Shown here in pieces: positions 24,001-35,844 of a DNA stretch of 64,000 nt (positions within the stretch are counted from its first letter, which is position 1; every line of letters starts with the position of its first letter). The notes below the pieces were generated by a model. That model did no database searches, was not told where the DNA came from, and worked only from the letters and a program-made list of their open reading frames with translations. Position numbers and translations under genes: made by a program. The stretch is from assembly GCF_026914265.1 (NCBI RefSeq), contig NC_069125.1, positions 26,077,595 through 26,141,594 of the forward strand, written 5' to 3'. Source of the DNA: Mya arenaria. Taxonomy: Eukaryota; Mollusca; Bivalvia; Myida; Myidae.

Positions 24001-27000
24001 TTAGCTATAAACTCTGTAGAAATACGAGATTTTGGGGTCGATGACTTTGGGCTTAATTGGGAGTTTATATGCGCGTTGAAATCTCCGGCCAATATTACAT
24101 TTCCCATCCGGGAGTAGAAGTTAAAGAGAGCACAGACGTCTTTAAGGGTTTCCTTAAATAATTCAATGTCGCTACAAGACGGCATGTATATGCAGAAAAG
24201 ATACGTCGGAACCTTTGTGAGAAATAATCTCGACCGCTGGTATTCTATCATTACCTATGGTTGAGATTTTACTTATTTTACAACCAATATTGTTCCTAAT
24301 CATAATTGCTGTATCTCCCTTACAACATTTTAAGACATTAAAGTGGCCCAGCGATTCATCAATAGTGTAGTATGAGTTATAATTCGGATTAACACTATCC
24401 AAAAAATGGGCTGAGTGAGGTAACAACTTATGCTCAGTAAGAAGGGCAATATCAATCGTATCGCCATCAATTATTTTTTATTAGGATTATTTTAATCGTC
24501 GGCCTTATTTGAACTACAATTACACGAACGTTAATTTTGAATTAATAATTATCAGGATTTACAAAGGGCATGATAAAAAAAGATTCTAACAAAAAGTTCC
24601 AAAAGGGCCTATGCTCTACTGGCATGGCTTTTGTGGTCATATCAATCTACAGCATGTATGTATGGGTAAAAGGCAACAGACATATAGTTTATGTTTTTTG
24701 TTTGGGTTACCTGAAAACGTAGCACGTTCAACATCTGAGCCCAGAATTGTAAGCAGATTAGTTGCTGAACTATTTTAATATGTGCCAAGTAAAAGTCATC
24801 TGACAAAAAAAATACTTTCAAAACTGTACTCATAGTAAAAATTTCTGTAGTTTTAAAAGTAAAAAAAGTTGGTCAAAAGGTCAAAGTCAAGGGCATCCTA
24901 GGAAAACATTGATCAATTTGAACAGACATTCACAATCAATTGTGCTGAGATGGATGCACGAACACACAAAAAGATTTTCAAACCTTTCCAGATTTATGTT
25001 TACCAAACCTGTTAACCCTGGGTGTGGCCAGTAATGACACCAGGTGCATAACTTAAACATTCACAACCAATTGTGTTAAGATGAATGCACAAACTACAGA
25101 ACTTAAAGCTAAAAACTGGCCTTTGGGCTTTCAACAAGAACAAGGCAGAGTAATTCACAAAATCAACTGCAGAAGCAATAAGCAAATTGTCTCACAAAAT
25201 CCTAGACTTGCAAATTGTCTCCCTTAACTCTAGACTTGAATTTACATGTACATGCAAACTTGGCTAAAAATAGAATTCGCTCATGCAGACCTGGCTAAAA
25301 ATACAAAGCATTTCTTTAAAACTTTCATGGCTCATAATCTAGGCATTTATGGGCGGATCTGGCTGGTTTTCGAAAGGAACCGAGCTCTAATGGATATCTA
25401 GATACTGTACAAGTTTCATCGAGATACAATCAAAACTGAAGACTGTATCGTGTTCATAACCAATTGTTTACAGACGCAAGAACGCACGAGCGCACAGACG
25501 CACGGATGCACATACTACGTACACATTACCATCGCATAAGCTCTTCTGGCCTTTGGCCAGTAGAGCTAAAAACGAAACGCGACACATGGTTTACACCTTC
25601 CTTAAATGGGTACACTGGGGCATCTGACATGTCTTCTGGCATGTCATATATTACAAGCCTGCTCTGGCATCTATAAGTAATGCGTCGGACTTCTTAAACA
25701 GAGTGCGCAAGTCCCTCCACCATTTCCAAAATAAAACTGGTATTGGTTTTAAATATGTCCTTCATCAGGGCTTATTTCCAATAATTTAGGGAAACGACTG
25801 ATCCCTATATAACTTCAGCAGCGATTAACTCTAGTTTTTTTTTTAAATTCAAATAGGACAATTTCAAAATAAAATAGTTCGGATTTTTGGTGTTTACTTT
25901 AGAGTGTACGCATGTGGGTGAAAGAAAATGCACCTTTTTCCTCTGGTTTGTATGCTTACTACTTAAACTATGAAACAAATTTAAATTATTTTTTTCCGAT
26001 TTACGTTTTATCTTTTCAATTGAATGCCTTTGATTAATGCAAACTATTTTAATTCGCATTAAAAAGACTAAAAAAAGCAGTGGTTATATGATTCCAGCGT
26101 TCTGTTTTATCATATACTACCCAGAACCCTTTTGTGACAAGTTTGAATGTACATAAACGTATACAGAGTAAACTCTTTTTACTTTGTGTGATTGCATCCT
26201 ACATTCGATGTGTCCGCATAGTGGATGAATGCATTTGGTCGTTGAAGTCGTACTTTTTCTATAGCAGGTGTTGGTATATAAATCTAATTGACCAATGGCT
26301 ATAATTTAATAGTGTGTAATGATTGTTGCCTTGTAACACTGTAAGATGTGTGTTTGGTCTTGAATGCACATTTATTTTAAATAGGATTTCGGAAACAAAT
26401 AGACTTCTGCGCCTGTCCCGGTATTATCCATTGTTTAATTAGAGTCAGAAAAATTGACCGATTGCCTTACTTGATTGATCTATTCAATGGACTAAAAGTA
26501 TACCTTTATTTTAGTTGAAAAGCTTCATAAATAGAATATGTACAGCCCATATACAATTTTGTTCTGAATATCACTGAATGTGATATAAGTTTCACACGCA
26601 ACATGGTGTCGTTGGAAGTCATAAACAAATATAAACGTATGCACATTTATCAGAAGTCATACTTAATTGTTTTGGCTGGTAGACAAGTTAAGAGTTTCAT
26701 CTGATAAAAGCATGAAAGAAAGGATTTGCAAAATGCCGGAAAGGAGAATGTTATACCACCCTCTTTAGTACGCCAGATTCCGGCCCAGTTGTTTTTGTGT
26801 TATTCCGGATACCACCGTTAGGTACACCGTATTCCGCATAAAGAGGAACCCTGATTTGAACTTCCTATGAAAACAAGGAAGCACGAATGATAGTTAATAA
26901 AAAATAATTCCATTTTAAATAATCGACCTCCAATTTCAGGAACCATTGCGGAATATTTCGACTGGTACAAAATTCTAATGAAATATTACATTACAATCGC

Positions 27001-27616
27001 GTTCTTTCAGAAAAAATAAGACATATGGAATTATTATGCGGTTTTGCAGCCTTTAAAGGGACTGTGTCACAGATTGGCACCAAAAAAAAGTTTTTTTCTG
27101 CAACGAATCTCATGACAATTATCTAATAGAATGTGTTACGCTTTGATATCATAATTGTAAAAAAAGTACCCAAATCTAAAAAAAATTGTGTCGGAGACCG
27201 GGTTCGAACCCGTGTCGCCAGAATTGAAATCAAGCGTCTAACTCACTGAGCTATTAAGGCTAATTCTAAGCGGGTGACATAATTAATCTATACACATACC
27301 TCGGTAATATCACGTGAAAACACCGACTAGCCAATCACGCATAAGGAATGAATTCTACCTGGTAGACATATCCAGTATTTTTTTAAATGGAAAAATACGA
27401 AATAACTGCTGAACTTAAATTAATTGAAAACTATGTGGTACTTCAGTTAGTAAGTTTTCAATGCATTGTACACATCGATGCCAAGTTTATGTCATTTTTC
27501 GACAATTTTCTTTTTTCCGCTATTTTATCATCCGTGAGACAGCCCCTTTAATTGGTATTGCTTCAATTTGCTGCCTCAATTGGTGTAGCTTTATAAAGCC
27601 TTGTATGATAAAGTAG

Positions 27617-27704
<88 letters not shown>

Positions 27705-29661
27705 AGCATGGAAATATTAAACATAAGTAAAACAACAAACACATAAGTTAAAAAGACCATGACAACTACCTTCAAAAGAAAGGATATCACACGGAAGGAA
27801 TAATAAATCCCTTATATCCAGAAAATACTTCTGGGATGAGACTGAGATTGAATTGTATACAATTAATCATAATTCAATAAAATTTAATAATTTAAATAAT
27901 AATTGGCACTATATTTGTGGGTATCATATCACATGCGAAAGATGCACAAGAGCATTCCAAAATCGTCTCGCTCGCTCATCATGTGTATGCTATGGTTACA
28001 CGATACATTTAAAGGTCAGAGTACATATGCTCGTGTCCGCGCAATAACTTACTTATGCATTGATAGATTACCATATAACTTTGTATGAATGTTTTCCTCA
28101 TTGAGGTGATTTCCAGTGACTTTGCCCGGGTCCAAACCTCAAAGGTCAAGGTCGCAAGAGACATTTAAAGGTCAGTGTACACATTCTCCCACCTCAGATA
28201 AGTAGATCCATTCATTTAACCATGCTAGAAATTCTTATCTTGCCCATGGGCGAAGATATAATGCCCGGATGGAACTTCTTTTAATGGTCACCACAGCGTA
28301 ATTACCTCCCTCGTTGAAGACTGTCGTCTGTAGCGCATCATGGAAACCTTGTCTTGTGGCAATATTTAGAACGCTAGTTAATTATTTCTCGCTTCAAATG
28401 TCACAAGAAAACATTTTCACGCACCTTTCAAGAAATAATGTTTCACTCTTCTTAGAACTATTTAAAGACCGATCAGACCATTTACATACTCTGAATCACT
28501 GCGCGAATATCCATGACAACTACGAATTATCGCATATTTTCACTAAGCACAAAATAGTTCCAGCGAAAAATACATTTTTTCTTAATTTTGTTTAACTGAG
28601 GTGGGAGAAAAAGCATCTACCATAGCCGCTAGTGTAAGATAGGTTCATCCCAACCCTCGCGCAGGGTGTTTTGCGGAAACTCGGTAAACCTCGTTTCCGC
28701 AAAACACCCTACGCTCGGGTCGGAATGAACCTATCTTACACTCTCGGCCATGGAAGATACTTATATGCTCGTGTCCGCGCTATAACTTTAGCATTGATGG
28801 ATAACCATATAACTTGTTACAAATGTTGTCCTCATTGAGGCGATGTGCAGTGACTTTGGCCTGGGTCTTTACCTAAAAGGTCAATGTCACACGAGGCATT
28901 TAAAGATCAAGTTAACATGCTTGTGTCCGCGCTATAATTTACTTACGCATTGATAAATTACCATATAACTCGGTACACATGGATCTCATTGAATGACCTA
29001 CTTATAAGAAACTTTTCTTGTGACAATATGACCATTTCTTCTGGATCTCATCAACTTCATTATGTAACTACTTAGAAAAACAAAATGTTCTAATAACAAC
29101 AACGGCGGAGGATGTAGTCGTCCTTTGGGCTGCAAACAAACACAATTACGCTTTATTCAATGAAATAAATGTGTACAATACTCAATAGACTATAATAAAA
29201 ATGTCATGTGTAGCATTGGTTTAAGACAAACGCAAAAAAAAAAACTTACCCATTTTCTTCACACCATATCCGGGCTTACACGGCGACACTTCTCGGCAAT
29301 CTCCGACTATTCCTTTTTCTCTCCAGTACCCTAGTTTACACTCACATTTCGTGTCGTGAAATCGCGTACACGCCTCCGCCACGACTTCACCAGATTCCTT
29401 ATCATTTCCTTTACATTTAGTACACCTTTTACAATAAAGTGCTCGATTGTAGTCCTCTGAAAAGCGGTCATAAGGACAGTCCATACATATTGCCTGGCCA
29501 CCGTCTTTACTACAATGTTGAATCCAGTAAGCACCAGGCGGACACATTTTACACTGGATGGTTTCACGATTAACTTCTATTAAATAATAAGAGTCATTAA
29601 ACTGAGCCGAAATTCCTGGTGTGAATACAGCCAGCACTACAACTAGTATCACGCTTTCCAT
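19671..29661 (-). CDS. TNF receptor superfamily member, short-tailed, three coding exons
   Basis: Three minus-strand exons (29,250-29,661; 20,523-20,687; 19,671-19,786) join with consistent phases (both introns phase 1) into 693 bp, 230 codons plus stop. Residues 1-20 are a signal peptide (MESVILVVVLAVFTPGISAQ). Residues 37-189 hold 18 cysteines in C-x2-C type spacing, about four TNFR cysteine-rich repeats (CKMCPPGAYW, CMDC, CKRCTKC, CECKLGYW, CKPGYG, CERC, CQNCSVCPEGW). Residues 201-224 are a membrane helix, followed by only CRKKTT. TNFR proteins bind TNF-type ligands at the cell surface; this one has no death domain or TRAF-binding motif, so it would act as a decoy, anchor or shed receptor unless another 3' exon exists. 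The first intron is 8.5 kb and filled with repeats. Family call is firm; orthology is not. Confidence 0.85.
19787..20522. other. TNFR intron 2, no gene
   Basis: AT-rich intron with no recognisable element. A short GC-rich patch (about 20,035-20,110) contains CGCCCGCCCAAAGCCCGCCC. Confidence 0.6.
20523..20687 (-). CDS. TNFR exon 2: membrane-proximal cysteine-rich repeat
   Basis: Acceptor CTTACAG and donor GGTGATTT bound 165 bp. It encodes a complete cysteine-rich repeat (CERC ... CQNCSVCPEGW ... C ... C) ending in CIPK. Both ends are phase 1, so the exon could be skipped without shifting frame. Confidence 0.85.
21005..21040 (+). repeat. (CAAT)n tail of the LINE
   Basis: About eight CAAT units at the LINE's 3' end, consistent with a CR1-type tetranucleotide tail. 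Confidence 0.8.
21005..24480 (-). mobile_element. Non-LTR retrotransposon (LINE), dead, 5'-truncated
   Basis: Reading minus from about 24,475: an apurinic-endonuclease domain (IDIALLTEHKLL, later GDFNAH), then reverse transcriptase (YKGKGKDKREPSSYRPISLL, CLDQKAAFDTVRHSALLLKL, GVRQGGVLSS, TFADDISLISL) and a C-terminal region (TPDKQTWKRMVNNAVK). The 3' end has a GATTGATT tetranucleotide tail at 21,005-21,040. Frames are broken at least five times, so no product is made. It is of the endonuclease-bearing CR1/Jockey-like type, but I do not assign the clade. It sits in TNFR intron 1 in the same orientation as the gene. Confidence 0.85.
24600..25573 (+). mobile_element. Tandem-core element, pearl/Helitron-like non-autonomous
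   Basis: Ends show an imperfect inverted match: CCTATGCTCTACTGGC at about 24,608 and GCCAGTAGAGCTAAAA at about 25,557. The core has roughly 125-bp repeats (ATTCACAATCAATTGTGCTG at 24,929, TTCACAACCAATTGTGTTAA at 25,060). Near the 3' end is a degenerate ACGCAC-type run (25,476-25,512). This is the layout of bivalve pearl elements: flank, short tandem core, microsatellite, flank. Confidence 0.5.
27054..27551. mobile_element. ~500-bp terminal-inverted-repeat element carrying a tRNA-like segment
   Basis: The left end TAAAGGGACTGTGTCAC (27,054-27,070) pairs with the right end GTGAGACAGCCCCTTTA (27,535-27,551), two mismatches in 17. Inside, the minus strand at about 27,188-27,263 has an A-box-like TAGCTCAGTGAGTTAG and a B-box GGGTTCGAACCC. 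Its acceptor and T stems do not pair properly, so this is a tRNA-derived repeat, not a tRNA gene. Confidence 0.55.
27617..27698. repeat. Compound (AC)n(AT)n microsatellite
   Basis: About 21 AC units followed by about 19 AT units. Open frames across it are artefacts of the dinucleotide repeat. Confidence 0.95.
28018..28985 (+). repeat. ~155-bp tandem units split by an inserted MITE/hairpin
   Basis: Units begin CATATGCTCGTGTCCGCGC at about 28,023, 28,763 and 28,917 and contain ACCATATAACT and CTCATTGAGG words. The array is interrupted between 28,188 and 28,752 by the composite element described separately. Confidence 0.65.
28188..28752 (+). mobile_element. Composite MITE plus long hairpin, copy 1
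   Basis: TCTCCCACCTCAG (28,188) and CTGAGGTGGGAGA (ending 28,609) bound a 420-bp MITE. Immediately after it lies a hairpin with 50-nt arms (28,631-28,680 and 28,693-28,742, about six mismatches) around a 12-nt loop. The whole unit recurs in reverse complement at about 48,735-49,327 in an ABCB9 intron. Confidence 0.65.
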
Positions 29662-29678
29662 TTTGGTTTTGAATTGTC
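29250..29678 (-). CDS. TNFR exon 1: start codon, signal peptide, first cysteine-rich repeats
   Basis: The acceptor ACATTTCAG at 29,679-29,681 shows that a 5'-untranslated exon lies upstream. Translation starts at 29,661 (ATGGAAAGC, directly before the hydrophobic signal peptide); an earlier in-frame ATG upstream of the acceptor is probably intronic. The donor GGTAAG is at 29,249, and the exon ends in phase 1 after VKKM. Confidence 0.85.
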
Positions 29679-30141
29679 CTGAAATGTAAAATGCATGTAT
29701 TGAATACAATTTTAATGATACATTGACGATACCAATTTACATGTAAATGTTATCATTAATTTGGATGTGTACTTAAAAATACATTTTCCACATCTGGCCT
29801 ATATAATGGTTAGAATTTTCTTATTTTGGAATGGTCTTTAAGAAATAAAAAAATAATAACTATAATAGTACTTATAGACGCATCGGTGTCGCATATAATT
29901 ATATTTCAGTATGTAATTTATGTCCCTTTCTGCAAACACCAATCGTTTGCATTATCCTGTCTCTGACATCTTCGTTTAAATTGACAAATAAATGTCGCAA
30001 ATACAATAAACATAACATTTTCGCAACAATTGCACATGCTGGAGCTTTTCGTTGTAACTTATAATGATTATTATCGAGTTGCTTCCCTTTCATTGTACAA
30101 ACGTTAGCCAATTGTAAAGATCTTGATAACTTATCTGCATG
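29679..30141. other. Upstream of TNFR exon 1; no gene
   Basis: AT-rich. It should contain intron and further upstream the promoter and 5'-UTR exon, but neither can be placed. Confidence 0.5.
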
Positions 30142-30463
30142 TTATGCACCACTCAATTGTAACCACGCCCCCCCCAAGGTCCGGGGTTATACCGGGGATA
30201 GCCGGGGAAATGGGCCGTGTTTTTACCTTTCAGGTGGTCCCGCAGTGCCGGGTGGATGCGGTGGTTTTGTCTTCGTTAAGTATAGCGGGGAATGGGCCTT
30301 ACCTAGGGTCCCTGGGGTGCGGGGGCATTTGGCGGGGATTTTACCATCAGTTCGTCCCCGCAGGACTGGGATTTTAGCCGGGGTTGACTGGACCGAAAGT
30401 CAAAGTTCCCGCTATTCCCCGGACGTGGGGTGGGGCGTGGTTACAAATGACTGGTGCATTATA
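30142..30463. mobile_element. GC-rich MITE, ~320 bp
   Basis: Terminal inverted repeats of about 40 bp: TATGCACCACTCAATTGTAA on the left, and on the right (reverse complement) AATGCACCAGTCATTTGTAA, both continuing into ACCACGCCCC. The inside is strikingly GC-rich (CCGGGG runs) against AT-rich surroundings. No coding capacity. Confidence 0.75.
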
Positions 30464-30572
30464 TAATGGTAATTTGCACATGCAAGCAATTTATTTGGTC
30501 ATAATAGTCATAATAGGATAATTATTGACCAATCAATAAGCATTTCAACTGTGGGTTTGGGGTATTTGGTGG

Positions 30573-30985
30573 ATTTGAGTGAGTGAGTGATTAAGTGAGT
30601 GAGTGAGTGAGTGAGTGAGTGAGTGAGTGAGTGAGTGGGTTAAGGGCATGTGAGTGGATTGATGGATGAATGGATGGATGATTGATTGATGGATGGATGG
30701 ATGATTGATTGACTGATTGATTGATTGATTTATTGATTGATCGATCGATCGAATGAATGAATGAATGAATGAATGAACGAACGAACGAACGAACGATCGA
30801 ACGAACGAACAAACGAACGAACGAATTAGTTAATAAATAAATAAATGTACGAATGAACGAATAAACGGATGAATGAATAAATGAATAAAAATTAATAAGA
30901 ATAAATAAAACTATAAAAGTATGATTGAATGAGCGAACGAACGAATGAACGAACGAACAAACGAATGAATGAATGAATGAACAAA
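30573..30985. repeat. Complex tetranucleotide microsatellite block
   Basis: Successive runs of GAGT, GATT/GATG, GATC, GAAT and GAAC, degrading toward the right. Serine/histidine-rich open frames here are repeat artefacts. Confidence 0.9.
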
Positions 30986-33356
30986 TGAACGCGAGGACAC
31001 ACGGACGGGCGGATGGCAGAATTAATTACTGAATGAGTAACTGAATGAATGGTGCTTTTTACCTTCTAAAATTCATGATGAAAAAATAACGGCGCAAATT
31101 CTTCAAGAATTAGTGTTATTAAGCCTTACCATCATGTTGACCTACATTTAATATACTATAAATAGAAATCAACATCATGAGCTTTGTATTCAATATTAAA
31201 GGAAGCTGTATACGTGGTAAAATAAAAAAAAGTATAATCATTAATCATACGCTTATGTTCGCGGGTTGTTCTTTCAGTTCATGAGCAAATTAATTCCAGC
31301 AATTATTAACGTTATCAATGTAACATACATACAACATGTCATCCAATAAATTGTGAAGATATATTGAACATTGCATTCTAAAGTATTGATTGAAGGCCTT
31401 TCTAGATGCGTAGCTTTAAATAACCACCCCATGTCAAAGTGAAGTATTTAAAGACTGTTATCATCGTATGTTTTTGTTCTTCTTTATGATATGTGTTATT
31501 TTCCATTATATTATATTATATATGATAGTATATGAAATTTTACTGATATGTTAAATGAAGGGCGATTAACTGTCGTTATTTTTTTCAACATTAAAAGAAT
31601 ACATTGTTTCCCTGTACTCTCGTTTACCAACTATTTTACTACGAAGATTTATTAACTACCACAAAAGCTATCTATTATATTCGTTAAAAACCTTCAAAAC
31701 GTTCAGATTTCGATCCTCAAGCAGTTATTAAAGAAATTACGTAATCACAATAAGGAATACTTTTTAATCAATTGGCTATATTTTAGGTTAAACTGTTACC
31801 CGAAAGTGACCAGCATAAACATTGAGAAGAACTGGTTGGAAATCTACCGAATGTACCTGAGCCGGAACAAATTTTACGATGTAACCATAACTTTTCGCAG
31901 AAATATATTCACGGAAACGCAAACTGCTTTTTTGTCCGCCATGTTGATGTAATTAGTATGTTTCGGAATGGGTTTTTCCATGAATTGTGGCGCGGATACA
32001 GTTATTTCCCCTAGCGAAACACACAGTTCAGAGAGGCCATTTCTTGTCATAGAGCACATGTCCTGTCATAAACAAATCTGGTTTCTACCATTTTATACGT
32101 TATCAAACATTTGGAAGTCTTGAACACGTAGTAGTTGATACAATTCACTTTTTGCAAGGTTTAGATCGACTTCTCTTCTATGAGTCGCTCAAAGAAGCGT
32201 TGATTTTTGGAAGAAGGTCGATGGTGACATTATCTATGTATGCATCACAATAATATGTTTTCAAGATTAGCTGGACCATAATCAAATTTATCAATATAAT
32301 CACATTTGCATTGAATTGTCAACAGTGTATGAAACAGATTATCTAGCCGGAACTACTCTGTTAGAAGGTGTAAACGGTCAACAAATAGTGTTGCCAAAAT
32401 CTAACTGAAAAGGGCTGAAACCAAGAGTCTCTTTTTGCAAATAACAGCAATTGGAACAGCCCTCTGCCCTCTTTCTCAGTGTCAAAACAGTATGACCGTA
32501 TCATATTGTTCGATTGCTTGTGAAATCTTTGTAATGCATCTGAATTTCAAGATGACATATAGGCTGTAATTATTATTGACCTCTCTCCTGCATGACCTGT
32601 TGGATATGCCATAAGTTTGACCCCAGATCAGATCGAACTGAATTTTAGAACAAATGTGAATTTTTTTACAAGAGCCTTAACAAGTGTCTTGGTTTAAATA
32701 TTCATTAAAATAATTGCTTCAGGGAAGCGTGTCGAAGCATACACGATTGTCAAAAGGTATTCAAAACCTGACTTAATTCTAAGTAATGGGCCAACACAGT
32801 ATACAGATCCGTCTAAAAGGTATGCCTAGGCTGTAAATGACCTTTTAGTATTGTTTGGTTAGGATTTTCATATCATCTGACAAGTATGGCATGATTTGCA
32901 GTACCTAAAATATTTGAGACCAAGGCAACAGAAATGATTAATTATCTTATGATAGGTATTGTCTAGACCTTGATGACCTGACATGGGTGTTCCATGGGTT
33001 AAAATGAGTATTTTTCTGGCGAAAGACTTAGGTTTACAATTTGGTGGTCTACAATCCGCTTACCTTAAGCGGGGACAGGTCGCTAACGTCTCAAGCCAAA
33101 TTAATTCCTATATATCTCATTTTGTTTTGAAATCTTCCTTACTTATAAAACTGATATGCATGTTACTATTGCCGTTTTCTAATTTTAAACAATTATAAAT
33201 CCTTCAGACTTTTACCACATAATTCAAAGGTTTAATAAACCAAAATATATTTAAATATTGAAAACATGTTGTTTTTTTTCATTGCTTGAACTAATTAATC
33301 ATCTCTTGAAATACAATGTTTTACTTTTTCTAAACTTATAAAAGTTTATTTTGTCT

Positions 33357-33359
<3 letters not shown>
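30986..33359. other. Intergenic, nothing recognised
   Basis: No reading frame over about 70 codons resembles a protein, and I find no RNA gene or repeat structure. Confidence 0.5.

Positions 33360-33446
<87 letters not shown>
33360..33446. repeat. (TA)n microsatellite
   Basis: About 43 uninterrupted TA units. Confidence 0.97.
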
Positions 33447-33448
<2 letters not shown>

Positions 33449-33479
33449 CGATTTATACATAATGTAAAACACCAGATGC

Positions 33480-33582
33480 ATGTATACCACAGTTAAATGC
33501 AATTACATTTGGTCAGCCAAATCACCAAATGAATACAAGAGTTTAGTGCAATGACATTTGGTCGGCCGGATACACAAGTGTT
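33480..33582 (+). repeat. ~52-bp minisatellite, outlying piece
   Basis: Two degenerate units containing TTAAATGCAATTACATTTGG and TTTAGTGCAATGACATTTGG, the same family as 39,905-40,741. Confidence 0.6.
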
Positions 33583-33587
33583 CCCTG

Positions 33588-34310
33588 AATTATTTTGGAA
33601 GTCACAGTGAGTGAAGCACTTGGGAAACCGATTAACACATACAGCATGAACTTGCAACATGAGCAAAGTATGTCTTATTAACAACATGCTTGACAAAAAA
33701 GGAGCTTACAGACGTGGTCGACTGGCCGAGGAAAAACTGAGATAAACCCTCCTTCTGGGGAAAACTCAGAAACCTCTGCCCGTTTGTCATCCAGATTTAC
33801 AGGATTTGTCTCGTACCACTAGATGTCGGGCCTCATCACCCATAAGCTCCTTAACAAAGATGTATAGAAAAACATATAATTTTATGATTCATGTATACGT
33901 ATTTTATCAATTCATACAAATGTACATTACATGATTATGTTCTTTGAAGAAAAATGAAAAACATATTTATCATTCCTATAATGAAATTGCATAGTAACTG
34001 AAAACCTTTCACAATAAACATTTTCTTGTAAAATTTAACAATCAATTCAATCGATGTGAACGGATCGGTTCCCCAAAGCTTTACATTCATATTCGCACGA
34101 ATTCCTCGTGCTTATCAATCGCCACCTGGCGGTTATTACATTATAAACAAGGGAAATTAATTTCCTTCTAATTCGTTTTACTCAAACGTAGGAATTATAT
34201 TTCCCTGAATACCATTCTATAACCTCCTATAGAAAACAACAAAATCAATACTTTTCAATGGTATTATTTTGGAAGTCACAGTGAGTGAAGCACTTGGGAA
34301 ACCGATGAAG
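33588..34310 (+). repeat. 47-bp direct repeat flanking a palindrome-rich block
   Basis: TTATTTTGGAAGTCACAGTG ... GGGAAACCGAT occurs at 33,590-33,632 and again at 34,263-34,305, nearly identical. Between them is the block that recurs at 39.7 kb. Confidence 0.6.
34031..34203 (+). repeat. ~170-bp direct repeat, copy 1
   Basis: Nearly identical to 39,716-39,894 apart from a small insertion in the second copy. It is rich in small palindromes (GCACGAATTCCTCGTGC, CCGCCAGGTGGCG on the complement). Confidence 0.75.
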
Positions 34311-35844
34311 TTCAAAGAACGGGTAAGAGGATAATAATAACCAAATATTCTTAATATGATGATTTTTTCCAAATATACTCATAATTGACATGGAAATTTA
34401 ATCTTCCGTTTACAAACTAAATACCGATTTCAAACAATAAAGAAACCTTTACACGTGTCTTTGTTTAATAGATTCACTTAATTAACACCATGTTTTTGAC
34501 AACTCCATCGTTGAACACATTTGTTTCTCCAGCAGGTCTTAATCAATGTTCACTGCTTTTGATATCGTCAATGTCAGGAGCAATTTGTCCGAATAATTTC
34601 ATCTCATATATCCGTATAATATATCATAAACAGCATATCATGTATAGTCAGTATACATTTCGGATAAAATCATCCTTCATTTCAAATCAATTGAATCCTT
34701 TTTCAACAGTTGAAATTGACACAAGGTAGAATGAGTTCTAGCTATGTTAATTATCGAACTGTCTCTTATGGGCTTACTATACAGATTTATACCAAATACG
34801 TATCATTCATGAATACTGTACTTAAACCCATACAGTTGCAAGAGCGAAAGTCGCAAAACACTTGAGGCACTTCAACCTGATGAAAATGAATATATTATAA
34901 TAGTAAAAACTTTAGCAGGCAAAATATCCCTTCTCCCTAAACCGTAAATTGATTCCTACTTTTCCAACTGAATGAATAACTTTCGTTCGAGAATAATACG
35001 TTTTGCCATCCACTTCTTTAGCAATTCAGGGAGAAGATCCACCTTGCCCGCCAAGCCTTCTGGTAAACCATCTGGTAAAATGTCATCCTTATGCATCTGC
35101 AAAAATAGACGTTTACACGAAAATGTTTCTGCAAAACCATCATTTATAATTTATTCACATAAATTAGTTCAGTTAACAATCATGGATTATGACTGATGCT
35201 ATAACAATATGTTTCAACATATAATAACTGTACTGGTGAAGCCACCGTGTACTACAATTCATTCATTTCTGGCCAAGCCGCCTATGAATGTCTCTCAAGG
35301 CGAAGCCGCCTTAGCTCAGCGAAGCCGCTTTTGTACATTTATGCAAAGGGAGGTTATAAAATCCATATTAGTTTTCATCTACAAAATATTCTCCCTTAAA
35401 ATCAATCAACAATATTTGATATGAATATCCCATTTGGACACAATAATGGCCAAAACATTGCTGACTTCCAATAAAGAACTACCAAAACTCCCTTTACTCG
35501 ATCATTTTTTTTAGTTTGCGTATGACTCTAAAAAAGGCATCCGTCCCTGTTGAAGACGGATTCCAAGACCTAGAGAAAAATACTGTCAATTTAGCATTGT
35601 GTTCTGATGCAAACCAGTCTACTTCTTATATGCCAAACCTCTGAATAAATATGTCCAAAATTTCAAACGAGATACCCCAATCATAATAATCCACTATTCT
35701 AGATAAGAAGTCTGCCCTTTCATTTTGGTATCTCGGTATCCATTCTAACTCAAGCGAGATTGAATTTTTCAAACTTTGAAGATACTAATAGCTATATCCT
35801 GGAGAATTATTACATTCATATAAATCAACAAAACATCAATATTT
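34311..35844. other. Repeat-derived intergenic sequence
   Basis: No gene. It contains early, divergent versions of the hairpin words found further right (GGCGAAGCCGCC near 35,299; GGTGAAGCCACC near 35,236). Confidence 0.5.

Larger units (their letters stand above)
20688..29249. other. TNFR intron 1, packed with repeats
   Basis: 8.5 kb intron. Contents are listed separately: LINE 21,005-24,480, tandem-core element 24,600-25,573, TIR element 27,054-27,551, microsatellite 27,617-27,698, tandem unit and MITE cluster 28,018-28,985. Between 25,575 and 27,053 I see nothing recognisable. Confidence 0.7.

Noticed and set aside
27188..27263. tRNA gene on minus with GGGTTCGAACCC and an A-box-like TAGCTCAGTGAG
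   Set aside because: The T-stem and acceptor stem do not pair correctly, and it lies within a TIR-bounded repeat.
30591..30812. Serine/histidine/isoleucine-rich protein on minus
   Set aside because: Direct translation of tetranucleotide microsatellites.
33299..33502. Ile-Tyr repeat protein
   Set aside because: Translation of the (TA)n microsatellite.
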